Position numbers and translations under genes: made by a program | In this document: positions 42,119-51,176 of the stretch, piece after piece | How positions within the stretch are numbered: the first letter of the stretch is position 1 | Layout of the letters: each line of letters opens with the position of its first letter | The notes under the pieces: model-generated | What the model was told of the DNA's origin: nothing | Databases searched by the model: none | Seen by the model: only the letters and a program-made list of their open reading frames with translations | Origin: JBGSIC01 sp041751875 | Lineage (GTDB): Bacteria; Bdellovibrionota; FAC87; UBA2466; JACKAF01 | NCBI GenBank assembly: GCA_041751875.1 | Contig: JBGSIC010000010.1 | Span: 150,085 to 214,084 of the forward strand | Direction: 5' to 3' | DNA: 64,000 nt

Positions 42119-42910
42119 ATGCCCGTTTTGACTGACATCCCCGTCTGGTTACTCTTCTTGGGCGTATTCATTTTGGGGCTTATCTTTGGAAGCTTCTTCA
42201 ATGTATTGATCTGGCGCCTTCCACGTGAAGAGAATCCCTGGAAGGGCCGATCCCAATGCCCCTCCTGCAAAAAGACTCTTAGCTGGCACGAAAATATTCC
42301 CGTGCTGAGTTTTCTTTTGCTCAAAGCCCGCTGTGCTTCTTGTAAGGGGCCTATCTCTTGGCGCTACCCATTGGTGGAGCTCGGAACCGGCTTTCTCTTT
42401 GTGGGACTTCTTTTTTATTTTGGACCGACTTTTCAGGCGGTTCGCTACTCCGTCTTTTGTTCACTTTTGATGGTGATTTCTCTCATTGACCTTCAGCACC
42501 GGATTATTCCTGACGAGTTGAGTTTGGGCGGGATCGTGATTGGGTTTCTTTTCTCCTTTGGGGGGTCTGACCTGACTTGGATCGACTCGCTTTTAGGAAT
42601 TGGAATCGGCGGGGGAAGCTTTCTTCTGGTTGCCTGGCTATACCAAAGATTTTCGGGTCAGGAAGGCTTGGGCGGAGGTGATATCAAGCTTCTTGCTATG
42701 ATTGGGGCCTGGTTGGGGTTTCAAAGCATTCTATCCGTCATTTTGATTTCAAGCGCGTTGGGCTCTCTCATGGGGCTTTTCCTCCTGCTTTCGCGGCGAG
42801 GCGGATTAAAATCAGCGATTCCCTTCGGTCCGTTTTTGGCGGCTGCCGCAGTCATTTGTGTCTTTTTCGGAAACGTTCTTTATGGTTGGTTGTATCAGAC
42901 GGCCGTTTGA
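42119..42910 (+). CDS. pilD: Prepilin peptidase (type IV leader peptidase, A24)
   Basis: A 263-residue inner-membrane aspartyl protease that cuts and N-methylates type IV pilins and pseudopilins. The N-terminal domain has GSFFNVLIWRLP and the zinc-binding CPSCKK...CASCKG cysteine pairs; the catalytic aspartates are in DLQHRIIPDELS and GGGDIKLLAMIGAWLG. Seven or eight membrane segments. It stands alone, as is common for pilD. Type IV pili are needed for prey entry in Bdellovibrio. Confidence 0.95.
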   Translation: MPVLTDIPVWLLFLGVFILGLIFGSFFNVLIWRLPREENPWKGRSQCPSCKKTLSWHENIPVLSFLLLKARCASCKGPISWRYPLVELGTGFLFVGLLFYFGPTFQAVRYSVFCSLLMVISLIDLQHRIIPDELSLGGIVIGFLFSFGGSDLTWIDSLLGIGIGGGSFLLVAWLYQRFSGQEGLGGGDIKLLAMIGAWLGFQSILSVILISSALGSLMGLFLLLSRRGGLKSAIPFGPFLAAAAVICVFFGNVLYGWLYQTAV

Positions 42911-42996
42911 CGATGGAAAGTGCCACTGTCAGACTGTGAGCGAAAACTACCGTAGTCTATAAACGCGTTACCCTTTCAGGAACAAAAGGATCGGCA

Positions 42997-43998
42997 ATGA
43001 AGCGAGTGGCAGTGACAGGTGGAGCGGGCTACATCGGGCGGTGTACCGCCGAAGTGCTAAAAGACCAAGGCTACCAGCCGATACTCATCGATAATTTTTC
43101 AGCAGGCCGTCGGGCGGTTGTGGGAGAACTAACCTGTTTTGACGTCGATTTAACCAATCGCGAAAACACCATTGCTGCCTTTAAAAAGATGGGGGTGTTG
43201 GAAGGTGTGATTCACTTTGCGGCCAAAGCGTTGGTAGGGGAGTCGGTAGAACGTCCCGAAGAATATTTCCGTAATAATATTTTGGCTACTCTCAACGTAG
43301 CCGAGGCCACCTCCGTGTGCGGATCTCCACCGCTTGTGCATTCCTCGAGCTGCGCGGTTTACGGGATTCCCAAGAGCTTACCCATTACCGAAGCCACGCC
43401 TCTGGGGCCGGTTTCTCCCTATGGAGAAACTAAGCGAATTGCGGAGCAGATTTTGACTCAGTACGTGAACCACCGCCAGCTGCGGGTTCTCAATCTGCGT
43501 TACTTCAATCCGGCCGGCAGCATAAAAGGAGCCACCCTGGGAGAGGCCCATGATCCAGAAACGCATCTGATTCCGAATGTGGTGCTTGCCCACCTGGATA
43601 AGAAAGCCGTTACTATTTTTGGAACGGACTATCCTACTCCCGACGGAACGTGCATACGCGATTTTATTCACATCGAAGATCTCGTAAACGCGCATTTGGC
43701 TGCGATCCAGTTTTTGTCGAAGCAGGAGCAGGCGATCGATCTTGCCTTGAACCTCGGGGCGGGTAAGGGCAGTTCCGTAAAGGAAGTGATTCGCACGTGC
43801 GAAGAAGTGGTGGGCGCGCCAATCCAAGTGGTGGAGGAGGCGCGACGTCCAGGAGATCCTCCGGAACTCGTGGCCAGTATCGCCAAGGCCCGCGAAATAC
43901 TGCAATGGGAACCCAAACGTTCTTTGAAGGAAATGCTTTCCGATCACGTAGCTTGGATGCAAGGACGCGGGCGTATTTTGACTAGCCGGTCATCTTAA
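42997..43998 (+). CDS. galE: UDP-glucose 4-epimerase
   Basis: A 333-residue extended SDR enzyme interconverting UDP-glucose and UDP-galactose. VTGGAGYIGRCTAEVL binds NAD, and VHSSSCAVYG with SPYGETKRIAEQ gives the Ser/Tyr-xxx-Lys catalytic set. RYFNPAGS and DGTCIRDFIHIEDL are typical GalE segments. It would supply UDP-galactose for surface glycans. It converges on rplC. Confidence 0.95.
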   Translation: MKRVAVTGGAGYIGRCTAEVLKDQGYQPILIDNFSAGRRAVVGELTCFDVDLTNRENTIAAFKKMGVLEGVIHFAAKALVGESVERPEEYFRNNILATLNVAEATSVCGSPPLVHSSSCAVYGIPKSLPITEATPLGPVSPYGETKRIAEQILTQYVNHRQLRVLNLRYFNPAGSIKGATLGEAHDPETHLIPNVVLAHLDKKAVTIFGTDYPTPDGTCIRDFIHIEDLVNAHLAAIQFLSKQEQAIDLALNLGAGKGSSVKEVIRTCEEVVGAPIQVVEEARRPGDPPELVASIAKAREILQWEPKRSLKEMLSDHVAWMQGRGRILTSRSS

Positions 43999-44024
43999 AA
44001 AGAATGAACGTTCGCTAAAAAGTT

Positions 44025-44705
44025 CTAGGCTTGATCTGCAGGAGCGGCTGCCGCTTCGGCTGCTTTGAGAATCTTCTTGGCTTCCTGAACAAACACGACA
44101 CGTCCGTTGGGACCTGGTACCGCGCCTTTTAACAAGAGCACATTGTCGCCCTCGATCACATCAACGATCTCTAAATTCTGAACCGTTGTACGCGTGTTAC
44201 CGAAGTGACCGGGCATGCCTTTGTTCTTCATGATACGGCCGGGCCAAGTGTTCGAACCCGCCGAACCGCCGTGACGGAAATACTCATGTGTTCCGTGACC
44301 GGCATCTTTACCTTTAAAACCGTGGCGCTTCATCACGCCGGCAAACCCGCGGCCTTTAGAGACGCCAGTAACGTCGATGAACTGGCCTTTTTTGAAAGCA
44401 GAAACTTTCAGAGGCGCACCCGCTGTAAGATGCGCAATGCTTTCTTCAGGAAGCGCAATTTCACCTAAAATCGATTTCGCCGGCGTGCCCGCTTTTTTAA
44501 AATGACCCTGTTTGGCTTTGTTAACCGTTTGAGGTTTCTTCACGCCGTATCCAATTTGCACAGCGCTGTAACCATCCGATTCTTTTTTCTTCACCTGAGT
44601 GACAACGCACTCACTGGCGTCGATCACGGTGACCGGGACCATGCGTCCCTGATCGTCACAAACTTGCGTCATTCCCACTTTTTTGCCGTAGATGGCTGCT
44701 TTCAT
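44025..44705 (-). CDS. rplC: 50S ribosomal protein L3, encoded outside a ribosomal cluster
   Basis: A full-length 226-residue L3. MKAAIYGKKVGMTQVCDDQGRMVPVTVIDA is the N-terminus; the extended arm toward the peptidyl-transferase centre reads HGTHEYFRHGGSAG then PGRIMKNKGMPGHFG. A C-terminal A-rich tail (EAAAAPADQA) is added. The usual neighbours rpsJ and rplD are missing: galE converges downstream and plsC lies upstream with a 289-base gap. GAAGGAG precedes the ATG. All standard L3 segments are intact, so it is presumably the working copy. Confidence 0.96.
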   Translation of the reverse strand: MKAAIYGKKVGMTQVCDDQGRMVPVTVIDASECVVTQVKKKESDGYSAVQIGYGVKKPQTVNKAKQGHFKKAGTPAKSILGEIALPEESIAHLTAGAPLKVSAFKKGQFIDVTGVSKGRGFAGVMKRHGFKGKDAGHGTHEYFRHGGSAGSNTWPGRIMKNKGMPGHFGNTRTTVQNLEIVDVIEGDNVLLLKGAVPGPNGRVVFVQEAKKILKAAEAAAAPADQA

Positions 44706-44956
44706 TAGTACCTCAACTCCTTCGCACGAAGGCTTCTGAATATCGATAGGGTATATCGGTAAGGTGTTGATGTCGCAAGTGTTTTTAGGGACAGGGAATT
44801 CGCTTTGCCCGCACCAACTTTGATTGCAATCTTAAGGGGTTAGCGGGTTGGGGCGATGCAATGGGGACGTTGCGTTAACAAAAATTAAGAAAAAGGATGT
44901 GGGGTGAAGAGTTCTCTTTCGCGAGGCAGTATTCTCTGGTCAGTGGGTTGAGGGTA

Positions 44957-45005
44957 ATGGCCGCTATCTCCGTGCGCGATGCGTGGAGAAGGAGTTAGCG
45001 GCCAT
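44957..45005. repeat. 10-bp inverted repeat at the end of plsC
   Basis: ATGGCCGCTA (44957-44966) and TAGCGGCCAT (44996-45005) are exact inverse complements, with an inner TCTCC/GGAGA pair that makes a long stem-loop. The right arm contains the plsC stop. No T-run follows on either strand, so it is more likely a 3' stabilising hairpin than a strong terminator. Confidence 0.55.
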
Positions 45006-45732
45006 GCATTTTGTCTCCGCTACGGAATCCTTCCAACATCTTGTTTCTTACGAGCTCCACAAACGGTTCGATGGCGTCCTCGGTGTAGGGATGACTTGCG
45101 ATCGGGGGCATCACCGTCACGTGGATGGTGCCTGGTTTAAATGTCTTTGTGGCGAAATTAACTTTTTGGGCCAAGGACTCCGCGACGATCGGGACGACAG
45201 GAATGTTTGCTTGAACGGCTAAATGAAACGCCCCTTTTTTAAAGGGGAGAAGGCCCACGCCAGATCGATTGCGCGTTCCTTCGGGCATCATGATCACTGA
45301 GCGATTCTTACGACGGATTTCTTCGGCAGCGCGCGCGAGCTGAGACAAAGCACGATCCCGTTTCTTTCTGTGAAGTCGTACCCCACCGGTCAGCACAAAG
45401 AGCCAACCGAGGAGAGGTACGAAAAGGATTTCTTTTTTAGCGATGGCGACGGCACCCAAGGGTAAAAAACTTCCAAAAATTGCCACATCAAACGCGCTTT
45501 GGTGATTTGCCAGATAAATACACGGGCGTTGGGCTTCCAAATTTTCCGGATTGATTAATTTAATTTCGGTACGTGTGATCCAAAGAATGCCGCGACCGAT
45601 ACGTCTTGCGCAACGAGCCTGATGACCCGGATCCCGAAAACGCCACAGGCATTCGACCAATCCGATGAAGGAGGCGATGAGGACCCACGCGAATATGGCA
45701 CTCAACTTGAGATAAAAGAACACGTTATTCAT
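44995..45732 (-). CDS. plsC: 1-acyl-sn-glycerol-3-phosphate acyltransferase
   Basis: A 245-residue membrane-bound acyltransferase that makes phosphatidic acid. The acyltransferase motifs are NHQSAFD (HxxxxD), LFVLTGGVRLHRK, and MPEGTRNRSG. One hydrophobic N-terminal segment (LKLSAIFAWVLIASFIGLV). It follows the GT2 gene on the same strand after 64 bases. Confidence 0.93.
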   Translation of the reverse strand: MNNVFFYLKLSAIFAWVLIASFIGLVECLWRFRDPGHQARCARRIGRGILWITRTEIKLINPENLEAQRPCIYLANHQSAFDVAIFGSFLPLGAVAIAKKEILFVPLLGWLFVLTGGVRLHRKKRDRALSQLARAAEEIRRKNRSVIMMPEGTRNRSGVGLLPFKKGAFHLAVQANIPVVPIVAESLAQKVNFATKTFKPGTIHVTVMPPIASHPYTEDAIEPFVELVRNKMLEGFRSGDKMHGR

Positions 45733-45796
45733 GCTACCGGTGAAAGATAGGAAAGGTTTGGGGCTCCGGCAAGTTTGGTGGTTAAGAGCAGGGGGG

Positions 45797-46519
45797 CTAG
45801 TGCGCCGAAACAGTGGCTCGCGACGGCTTAAACCCGCGCTTGGCTTGAACTAGACGGAGGCGAGCTAGTTCGAAAAAAAGGCTCCCTCCCGTGCTGCAAA
45901 GTTTGGTGAACGTTCTGTGAGAACGTCCATGAGGACGCAGGCGATACGGAACGGCAATTTCACCGAAGCGTTCTGGATGATAGGAAAACACCAGAAGACT
46001 GAGCTGCAGATTCACACCCTGATGTCCCGCAGGGATCTCAGGCAAATAGGCTTTGAGTGCGTGCGAGTGGAACAAACGGAAAGAAACGTTTGCATCTTTT
46101 AATTCCGTCCCGAAAAGAAATCGGATACTTCGTTGCATCGCTCGTGAAAAAAACTGACGTGTCCATGTTTCAAGACGGTGAGTGCGGTAACCCAAGATCA
46201 AAAAATAATTTTCTCGCTGTTCCCACATGCGCAAAAAGTCAGCCGTATCGTAACGATCGTTACTATCAACTTGAAGGGTGTAACGACCGCGCACGGATTC
46301 GTAACCACGACGAATGGCGTGAGGGTGTCCCAGATGCAATTGGTGAATCACGCGCATCTCAGGAATCTCGCGACGAAGATTATCCAGAATGCGACCCGTT
46401 CCATCGCTCGAACCATCGTTCACGACAATAAACTCAAAACTTTTTACTTCAGCTTGCAGTAGAGCTAGCCACTTTCGAATAATACCTTCGACATGTGGGC
46501 TCTCGTTGTAGCAGGGCAT
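45797..46519 (-). CDS. Family 2 glycosyltransferase (5' end uncertain)
   Basis: The translation from ATG 46519 gives 240 residues starting MPCYNES, with VVNDGSSDGT and LQVDSNDRYD (donor/metal binding) of GT2. GT2 proteins normally begin a few residues earlier with a strand like LSVVIPxYNE. In the same frame just upstream the DNA does encode DLSVV before MPCYNE, and the frame stays open for about 34 codons without ATG, GTG or TTG. The N-terminus is therefore probably longer. An ATC at 46604-46606 follows GGGGAG at a suitable distance and is a candidate non-canonical start. Probably acts on surface glycan or lipid carrier. Confidence 0.8.
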   Translation of the reverse strand: MPCYNESPHVEGIIRKWLALLQAEVKSFEFIVVNDGSSDGTGRILDNLRREIPEMRVIHQLHLGHPHAIRRGYESVRGRYTLQVDSNDRYDTADFLRMWEQRENYFLILGYRTHRLETWTRQFFSRAMQRSIRFLFGTELKDANVSFRLFHSHALKAYLPEIPAGHQGVNLQLSLLVFSYHPERFGEIAVPYRLRPHGRSHRTFTKLCSTGGSLFFELARLRLVQAKRGFKPSRATVSAH

Positions 46520-46707
46520 AACAACGGAAAGATCGGGCGTACCCGATGGGCGCGCGGGGGAAGTGTGACTCGTTTGACCCCTGCTAATTTCGGTGCCTTT
46601 GCGGATGTTTTGCTCCCCAATTTAGTCCCAAATAGAGCGGGACTAACCGCCCTATTATATACATGTTTCTCGCTCTAGGCGACCTTTTCGGGGCTTTCCG
46701 CCGTTGC

Positions 46708-46736
46708 TTGACGCCCCCCGCGAATCCAAGTATAAA
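46708..46736 (+). promoter_or_regulatory. Sigma-70 promoter of guaB-guaA
   Basis: TTGACG (46708-46713), exactly 17 bases, TATAAA (46731-46736). It lies about 37 bases before the guaB ATG at 46773. The divergent GT2 gene has a TATAAT on the other strand at 46654-46659 without an obvious -35 box. Confidence 0.7.
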
Positions 46737-46772
46737 CCGGCAACTTTAGTTTCTTAGTTTTTGAAACCAATT

Positions 46773-48251
46773 ATGTCAGATAAGCGAACCCGCATTGAAC
46801 CCGTAGAGGCGCTTACCTTCGATGACGTACTCCTGCGACCGCGCTACTCGGAAGTCCATCCTCCCGATGTGGACCTGCGCACCGAGCTGACCCCCACTTT
46901 TCCCCTAAATATCCCGATATTTTCGGCTTCGATGGACAAAGTTACGGAAAGTTCGACTGCCATGGCGATGGCTCGGGCTGGTGGTGCAGGCGTGATTCAC
47001 CGCAACCTGCCCATTGAGAAGCAGGCCCTCGAAGTGCTTAAAGTCAAAAAAAGCGAAAGCGGGATGATTTTGGACCCGGTCACGATTCGGCCTGACCACA
47101 AAGTGGGCGACGCCCTCGAGCTAAAAAAGAAGCACGGGATCTCAGGCCTACCTGTGATCGAGGACGGCAAGCTAGTCGGCATAGTCACCAACCGCGATTT
47201 TCGTTTCGAAGAAAACCGTGAACGCCTTATTGCGGATCTGATGACCCCCTATGAGAAGCTGGTGACCGGTGGGGAGACGGTCAGGATGGAAGACGCCATT
47301 CGTTTGCTCCACAAGCACCGTGTGGAAAAGCTTCCCATCGTGAAATCCGATCGCACGTTGATTGGGTTGATTACCATCAAAGATATCGAAAAGAGTATTT
47401 CCCATCCCCTGGCTAACCGTGATGGCAAAGGCCGTTTGCGGGTTGGGGCTGCCGTAGGAACGGGCGAAGACGCACGCAACCGCTTTGCGGCGCTTGCCGC
47501 AGCGGGAGTCGATTTTGTGGTCGTTGATACCGCCCACGGAGACTCCAAAAATGTCCTCGATATGGTGAAATGGGGTAAACAGCATTTTCCTTCGGTCACA
47601 CTTGTTGCGGGAAATGTGGCGACCGGCGAAGGGGCCGAACACCTCTATCAAGCTGGCGCGGATGCCGTGAAGGTGGGAATGGGCTGCGGCTCGATCTGCA
47701 CCACACGCGTGGTGGCAGGCATTGGTATTCCTCAGTTCTCCGCCATAGTGGAGTGTTCAGCGGTTGCTCGCAAATATGGCCGCACCCTGATTGCGGATGG
47801 CGGCATTAAGTATTCAGGCGATCTTGTTAAAGCGCTCGCCGCCGGAGCGGACGTAGTCATGCTCGGCGGAATGCTGGCGGGTACGGACGAAGCCCCTGGA
47901 GAACTCGTTTATTACCAAGCGCGAACTTACAAATCTTATCGGGGAATGGGTTCGATTGAAGCCATGTCTGAGGGCAGCCGTGATCGCTACGGCCAAACGG
48001 GAGTTGAGAAAGACAATCTTGTCCCCGAAGGGATTGAAGGCATGGTGCCGTATCGCGGTCCCCTAGCGAAGGTTCTCACCCAGATTGTAGGCGGAATTAA
48101 AGCAGGCTGTGGTTACGTGGGAGCGCGCAATTTGAAGGAACTTCGCGCCAACGCTGAGTTTGTGAAGATTACACACCAAGGGTTGAAAGAATCACACGTC
48201 CATGATGTTTTTGTAACGAAAGAGGCGCCTAACTATCGCCCGAATCTTTAG
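46773..48251 (+). CDS. guaB: Inosine-5'-monophosphate dehydrogenase
   Basis: A 492-residue cytoplasmic enzyme, IMP to XMP with NAD, committing to GTP synthesis. TFDDVLLRPRYSEV begins the barrel; two CBS domains lie in about 95-205; the active-site loop is GMGCGSICTTR with the catalytic cysteine, and the flap has MGSIEAMSEGSRDRYGQ. ATG 46773 is chosen over TTG 46761. guaA follows after 21 bases. Confidence 0.98.
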   Translation: MSDKRTRIEPVEALTFDDVLLRPRYSEVHPPDVDLRTELTPTFPLNIPIFSASMDKVTESSTAMAMARAGGAGVIHRNLPIEKQALEVLKVKKSESGMILDPVTIRPDHKVGDALELKKKHGISGLPVIEDGKLVGIVTNRDFRFEENRERLIADLMTPYEKLVTGGETVRMEDAIRLLHKHRVEKLPIVKSDRTLIGLITIKDIEKSISHPLANRDGKGRLRVGAAVGTGEDARNRFAALAAAGVDFVVVDTAHGDSKNVLDMVKWGKQHFPSVTLVAGNVATGEGAEHLYQAGADAVKVGMGCGSICTTRVVAGIGIPQFSAIVECSAVARKYGRTLIADGGIKYSGDLVKALAAGADVVMLGGMLAGTDEAPGELVYYQARTYKSYRGMGSIEAMSEGSRDRYGQTGVEKDNLVPEGIEGMVPYRGPLAKVLTQIVGGIKAGCGYVGARNLKELRANAEFVKITHQGLKESHVHDVFVTKEAPNYRPNL

Positions 48252-48272
48252 TCGTACTAAGAAATAGGCAAC

Positions 48273-49805
48273 ATGAAACCTACGGTTCTCGTTCTTGATT
48301 TCGGTTCCCAATACACACAACTTATCGCGCGCTCGATTCGAGAGCTGGGTGTCTATTGCGAAATCGAACCTTTCTCAATCGACACCAAAAAGCTGTTATC
48401 AAAAGAACCCAAGGCGATCATTTTATCGGGTGGACCTTCCAGTGTAGGCGGTGCGGCTGCGCCTAAAATTTTCGCCAAAGCTCTCGACAGCGGCATCCCG
48501 GTCTTAGGGATTTGCTACGGCATGCAGCTCTTTTCCCATATGAAAAAAGGGAAAGTGAATAGTGGAAAAACGCGCGAGTATGGTTTTGCGCAGCTCGAGA
48601 TTCTTGAACCCTCGGGCCTGTTCGCCGGTTTTGAAAAAGGAGAAAAGGTCCAGGTGTGGATGAGCCATGGGGATAGCGTTGAAAAAATTCCCGATGGGGC
48701 AACACTTTCTGCACGAAGTGAAGGGTGTCCCGTCGCGGCCTTTCAGAAAGACAACTTCCACGCCATTCAGTTTCATCCGGAGGTCGCCCACACGCTTCAG
48801 GGTGATAAAATTTTCTCCAATTTTTTGTTTGGGATCTGTGATCTCACGCCTGATTGGAAGATGGAAAACTTTTTCGAAACTAAAGCGCGCGAGATTACTG
48901 AGCAGGTGGGTAAATCCACCGTCATTGGCGGCGTGAGTGGCGGAGTCGATTCCACGCTTCTGGCTGTCTTCTTGGGAAAAGTTTTAGGAAAGCGCTTCAA
49001 ACCGATTATGGTCGACAACGGGCTGCTACGAAAAAATGAAGCCGTGGAGGTTTCCCAGTTTCTCAAGAAAATCGGCGTGCCGCTTAAGGTTATCAACGCC
49101 GAAGCGCTTTTTTTGAAACGCCTCAAAGGAGTTTCGGATCCGGAAAAGAAGCGGAAAATTATCGGAAAAACATTCATAGAAGTTTTTGAGAAGGAATGCC
49201 GCAAGCACAAGGACGCCAGGTTCTTGGCACAGGGAACGCTCTATCCCGATGTCATCGAAAGCGTGTCGGTGAAAGGCCCCAGTCACACGATTAAAACGCA
49301 TCACAACGTGGGTGGGTTGCCAAAGAACATGAAACTCAAACTCGTGGAGCCTTTCCGCGAGCTTTTTAAGGATGAAGTACGCCAGTTGGGCCGTACGCTT
49401 GGCGTGCCGGAATCCCTCCTTCAAAGACATCCCTTCCCGGGACCTGGTCTTGCCGTGCGCATTCTGGGAGCTGTTTCGAAAGACCGTCTTGATTTACTTC
49501 GCAAAGCTGACGCTATTTTTACTGAGGAACTAAAAAGCCAGGGGCTCTACGACGAGATTTGGCAATCGCTCACCGCACTTCTTCCCATTAAAACAGTAGG
49601 CGTGATGGGCGACGCGCGGACTTACGAAGCTTGCGTTGCACTTCGTGCGGTGACCAGTCGCGATGGCATGACCGCTGATTGGTACGATTTTGAGAAGCCC
49701 GCGCTGGGTAAAATCGCAAATCGTATTATCAACGAAGTGTCAGGCATCAATCGGGTGGTTTACGATGTTTCTTCGAAGCCGCCTGCAACCATTGAATGGG
49801 AATAA
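48273..49805 (+). CDS. guaA: GMP synthase (glutamine-hydrolysing)
   Basis: The 510-residue enzyme makes GMP from XMP. The class I glutamine amidotransferase domain has GICYGMQLF with the nucleophile cysteine and HPEV; the ATP-pyrophosphatase domain has GGVSGGVDSTLLAV; the C-terminal dimerisation domain ends EVSGINRVVYDVSSKPPATIEWE. It forms an operon with guaB. Confidence 0.98.
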   Translation: MKPTVLVLDFGSQYTQLIARSIRELGVYCEIEPFSIDTKKLLSKEPKAIILSGGPSSVGGAAAPKIFAKALDSGIPVLGICYGMQLFSHMKKGKVNSGKTREYGFAQLEILEPSGLFAGFEKGEKVQVWMSHGDSVEKIPDGATLSARSEGCPVAAFQKDNFHAIQFHPEVAHTLQGDKIFSNFLFGICDLTPDWKMENFFETKAREITEQVGKSTVIGGVSGGVDSTLLAVFLGKVLGKRFKPIMVDNGLLRKNEAVEVSQFLKKIGVPLKVINAEALFLKRLKGVSDPEKKRKIIGKTFIEVFEKECRKHKDARFLAQGTLYPDVIESVSVKGPSHTIKTHHNVGGLPKNMKLKLVEPFRELFKDEVRQLGRTLGVPESLLQRHPFPGPGLAVRILGAVSKDRLDLLRKADAIFTEELKSQGLYDEIWQSLTALLPIKTVGVMGDARTYEACVALRAVTSRDGMTADWYDFEKPALGKIANRIINEVSGINRVVYDVSSKPPATIEWE

Positions 49806-49863
49806 GTACGCGAGCGTAAAATACACGAGCGTCTGGGGCGAGTCGGAGGCGGGATTACTTATT

Positions 49864-49942
49864 CGCGAGTGATTGCGACAGAGTGCTTGAAGAAGGATCG
49901 GAGCAAATATAACCTTCAATGTGGTAGCACTAAGCACTCGCG
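49864..49942. repeat. Competing inverted repeats between guaA and the monooxygenase gene
   Basis: AAGCACTCGCG (49932-49942) can pair either with CGCGAGTG (49864-49871) or with GAGTGCTT (49881-49888), each over eight bases. The two stems exclude each other. No T-run is present. It may be a weak terminator or leader structure. Confidence 0.4.
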
Positions 49943-49987
49943 GATTAATGCTTTAACTTCGTGCTGGGAAGGGGCGCTCGCGTACTT

Positions 49988-51175
49988 ATGATTTTTGATT
50001 TGTTTCACTCCATCAGCGATCCCGTCATCGACGGTAAACGTTTGGGAGCGAAAAAAACCTTTGAGCAGTATTTAGCTCAGGCCCAGCTTGCGGAAGACTT
50101 GGGTTTTGATACCCTCTGGCTCGCCGAGAGCCATTTTTCTTCTGAGACCCAAAAAAAAACGAGTGTAGCAACGATTCCACATTTTCATGGTGAGGTGGGA
50201 CTTAACAGCGATTCGTTTCAGCTTGTTCACTGGCTGGCACAGAAAACCAAAAGAGTTGCGCTCGGAACCGGCATCCACAATATCGTCGGTGGAAGTGGGG
50301 GCCCCATCGCTAGTGCCGATCGTCTCAACTTCCTCAGTTTTGTAAATCAAACCCACTGGCACCGCACCCTTCGTTGGGGAGTCGCGGCGGGACGCTTTCC
50401 CTACCAGAACACACCGTTTGGTCTGGTGCCCCGCGATGAATTTGAAAAAGCCTTTTGGCCCATTGTCACACGAGCCGCTTTTTTGGAAGCCCTAGAAATC
50501 TTTTTGCGTTTGCTCAAGGGGGAAACGCTCAGCTCCCGTGACACAAAATCGTATCAAGTGGAAGAAAGTGACTTGGTGGCGTACGGAGACAAGGCCACCG
50601 CGCTGAGAACGCAGTTCACGTTTCCACATCCCATCGAAAAGCGCTGGCAGTTCGAGGCGCTAAACCTTGTTCCCGAACCCAGTTCTCACGAAGGTTTGCA
50701 TATTGTCTTGGGATCCGCTGACCCCAAGGCCCGTGACGTAGGGGTTCCTCTTTGGGATCTCGATCTTTTTAACCTGTCTTTCACCCCCCCTGAGAAGCTG
50801 CAACTTTTGCACAACGAAATGCAAAGACGTTGCACGGAACATAACAGACAATGGAACCGGGGGCGTTTACCACGTACGGTGATGGTGTTTATTGATCCGG
50901 ACCCAAGAAAGGCCCAAGCGCTTGCTAATGAAGTGCTGGATACCTATATCGAAGCGATGCGCGGAACCGCGCAAGTGCCCGACAAAAAAGTGTTGATGGA
51001 GCGTGCCCTCATTGGAGATGCATCCGCCGTTCGGGATCAACTTGACCCTGAAAACCCGCGAGGGTTTCACGGGGACGATCGGCTCATGCTTTGGTTCGAG
51101 TTCAACCAGTGCGATGGAGAAACCATTCGTAAGAGAATGCGCTACTTCATGGAGGAAGTGGCGTCGAAAATCTAG
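49988..51175 (+). CDS. Luciferase-like (LLM class) flavin-dependent monooxygenase
   Basis: About 395 residues with the TIM-barrel LLM fold: LAEDLGFDTLWLAESHF, KRVALGTGIHNIVGG and LHIVLGSADPKARDVGVPLWD. Members use reduced flavin and oxygen on aldehydes, sulfonates or other small molecules; the substrate is not evident. ATG 49988 starts at the first barrel strand (MIFDLFHSI); GTG 49961 in frame adds nine residues. It follows guaA after about 180 bases and converges on the secreted hydrolase gene. Confidence 0.85.
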   Translation: MIFDLFHSISDPVIDGKRLGAKKTFEQYLAQAQLAEDLGFDTLWLAESHFSSETQKKTSVATIPHFHGEVGLNSDSFQLVHWLAQKTKRVALGTGIHNIVGGSGGPIASADRLNFLSFVNQTHWHRTLRWGVAAGRFPYQNTPFGLVPRDEFEKAFWPIVTRAAFLEALEIFLRLLKGETLSSRDTKSYQVEESDLVAYGDKATALRTQFTFPHPIEKRWQFEALNLVPEPSSHEGLHIVLGSADPKARDVGVPLWDLDLFNLSFTPPEKLQLLHNEMQRRCTEHNRQWNRGRLPRTVMVFIDPDPRKAQALANEVLDTYIEAMRGTAQVPDKKVLMERALIGDASAVRDQLDPENPRGFHGDDRLMLWFEFNQCDGETIRKRMRYFMEEVASKI

Positions 51176-51176
51176 T

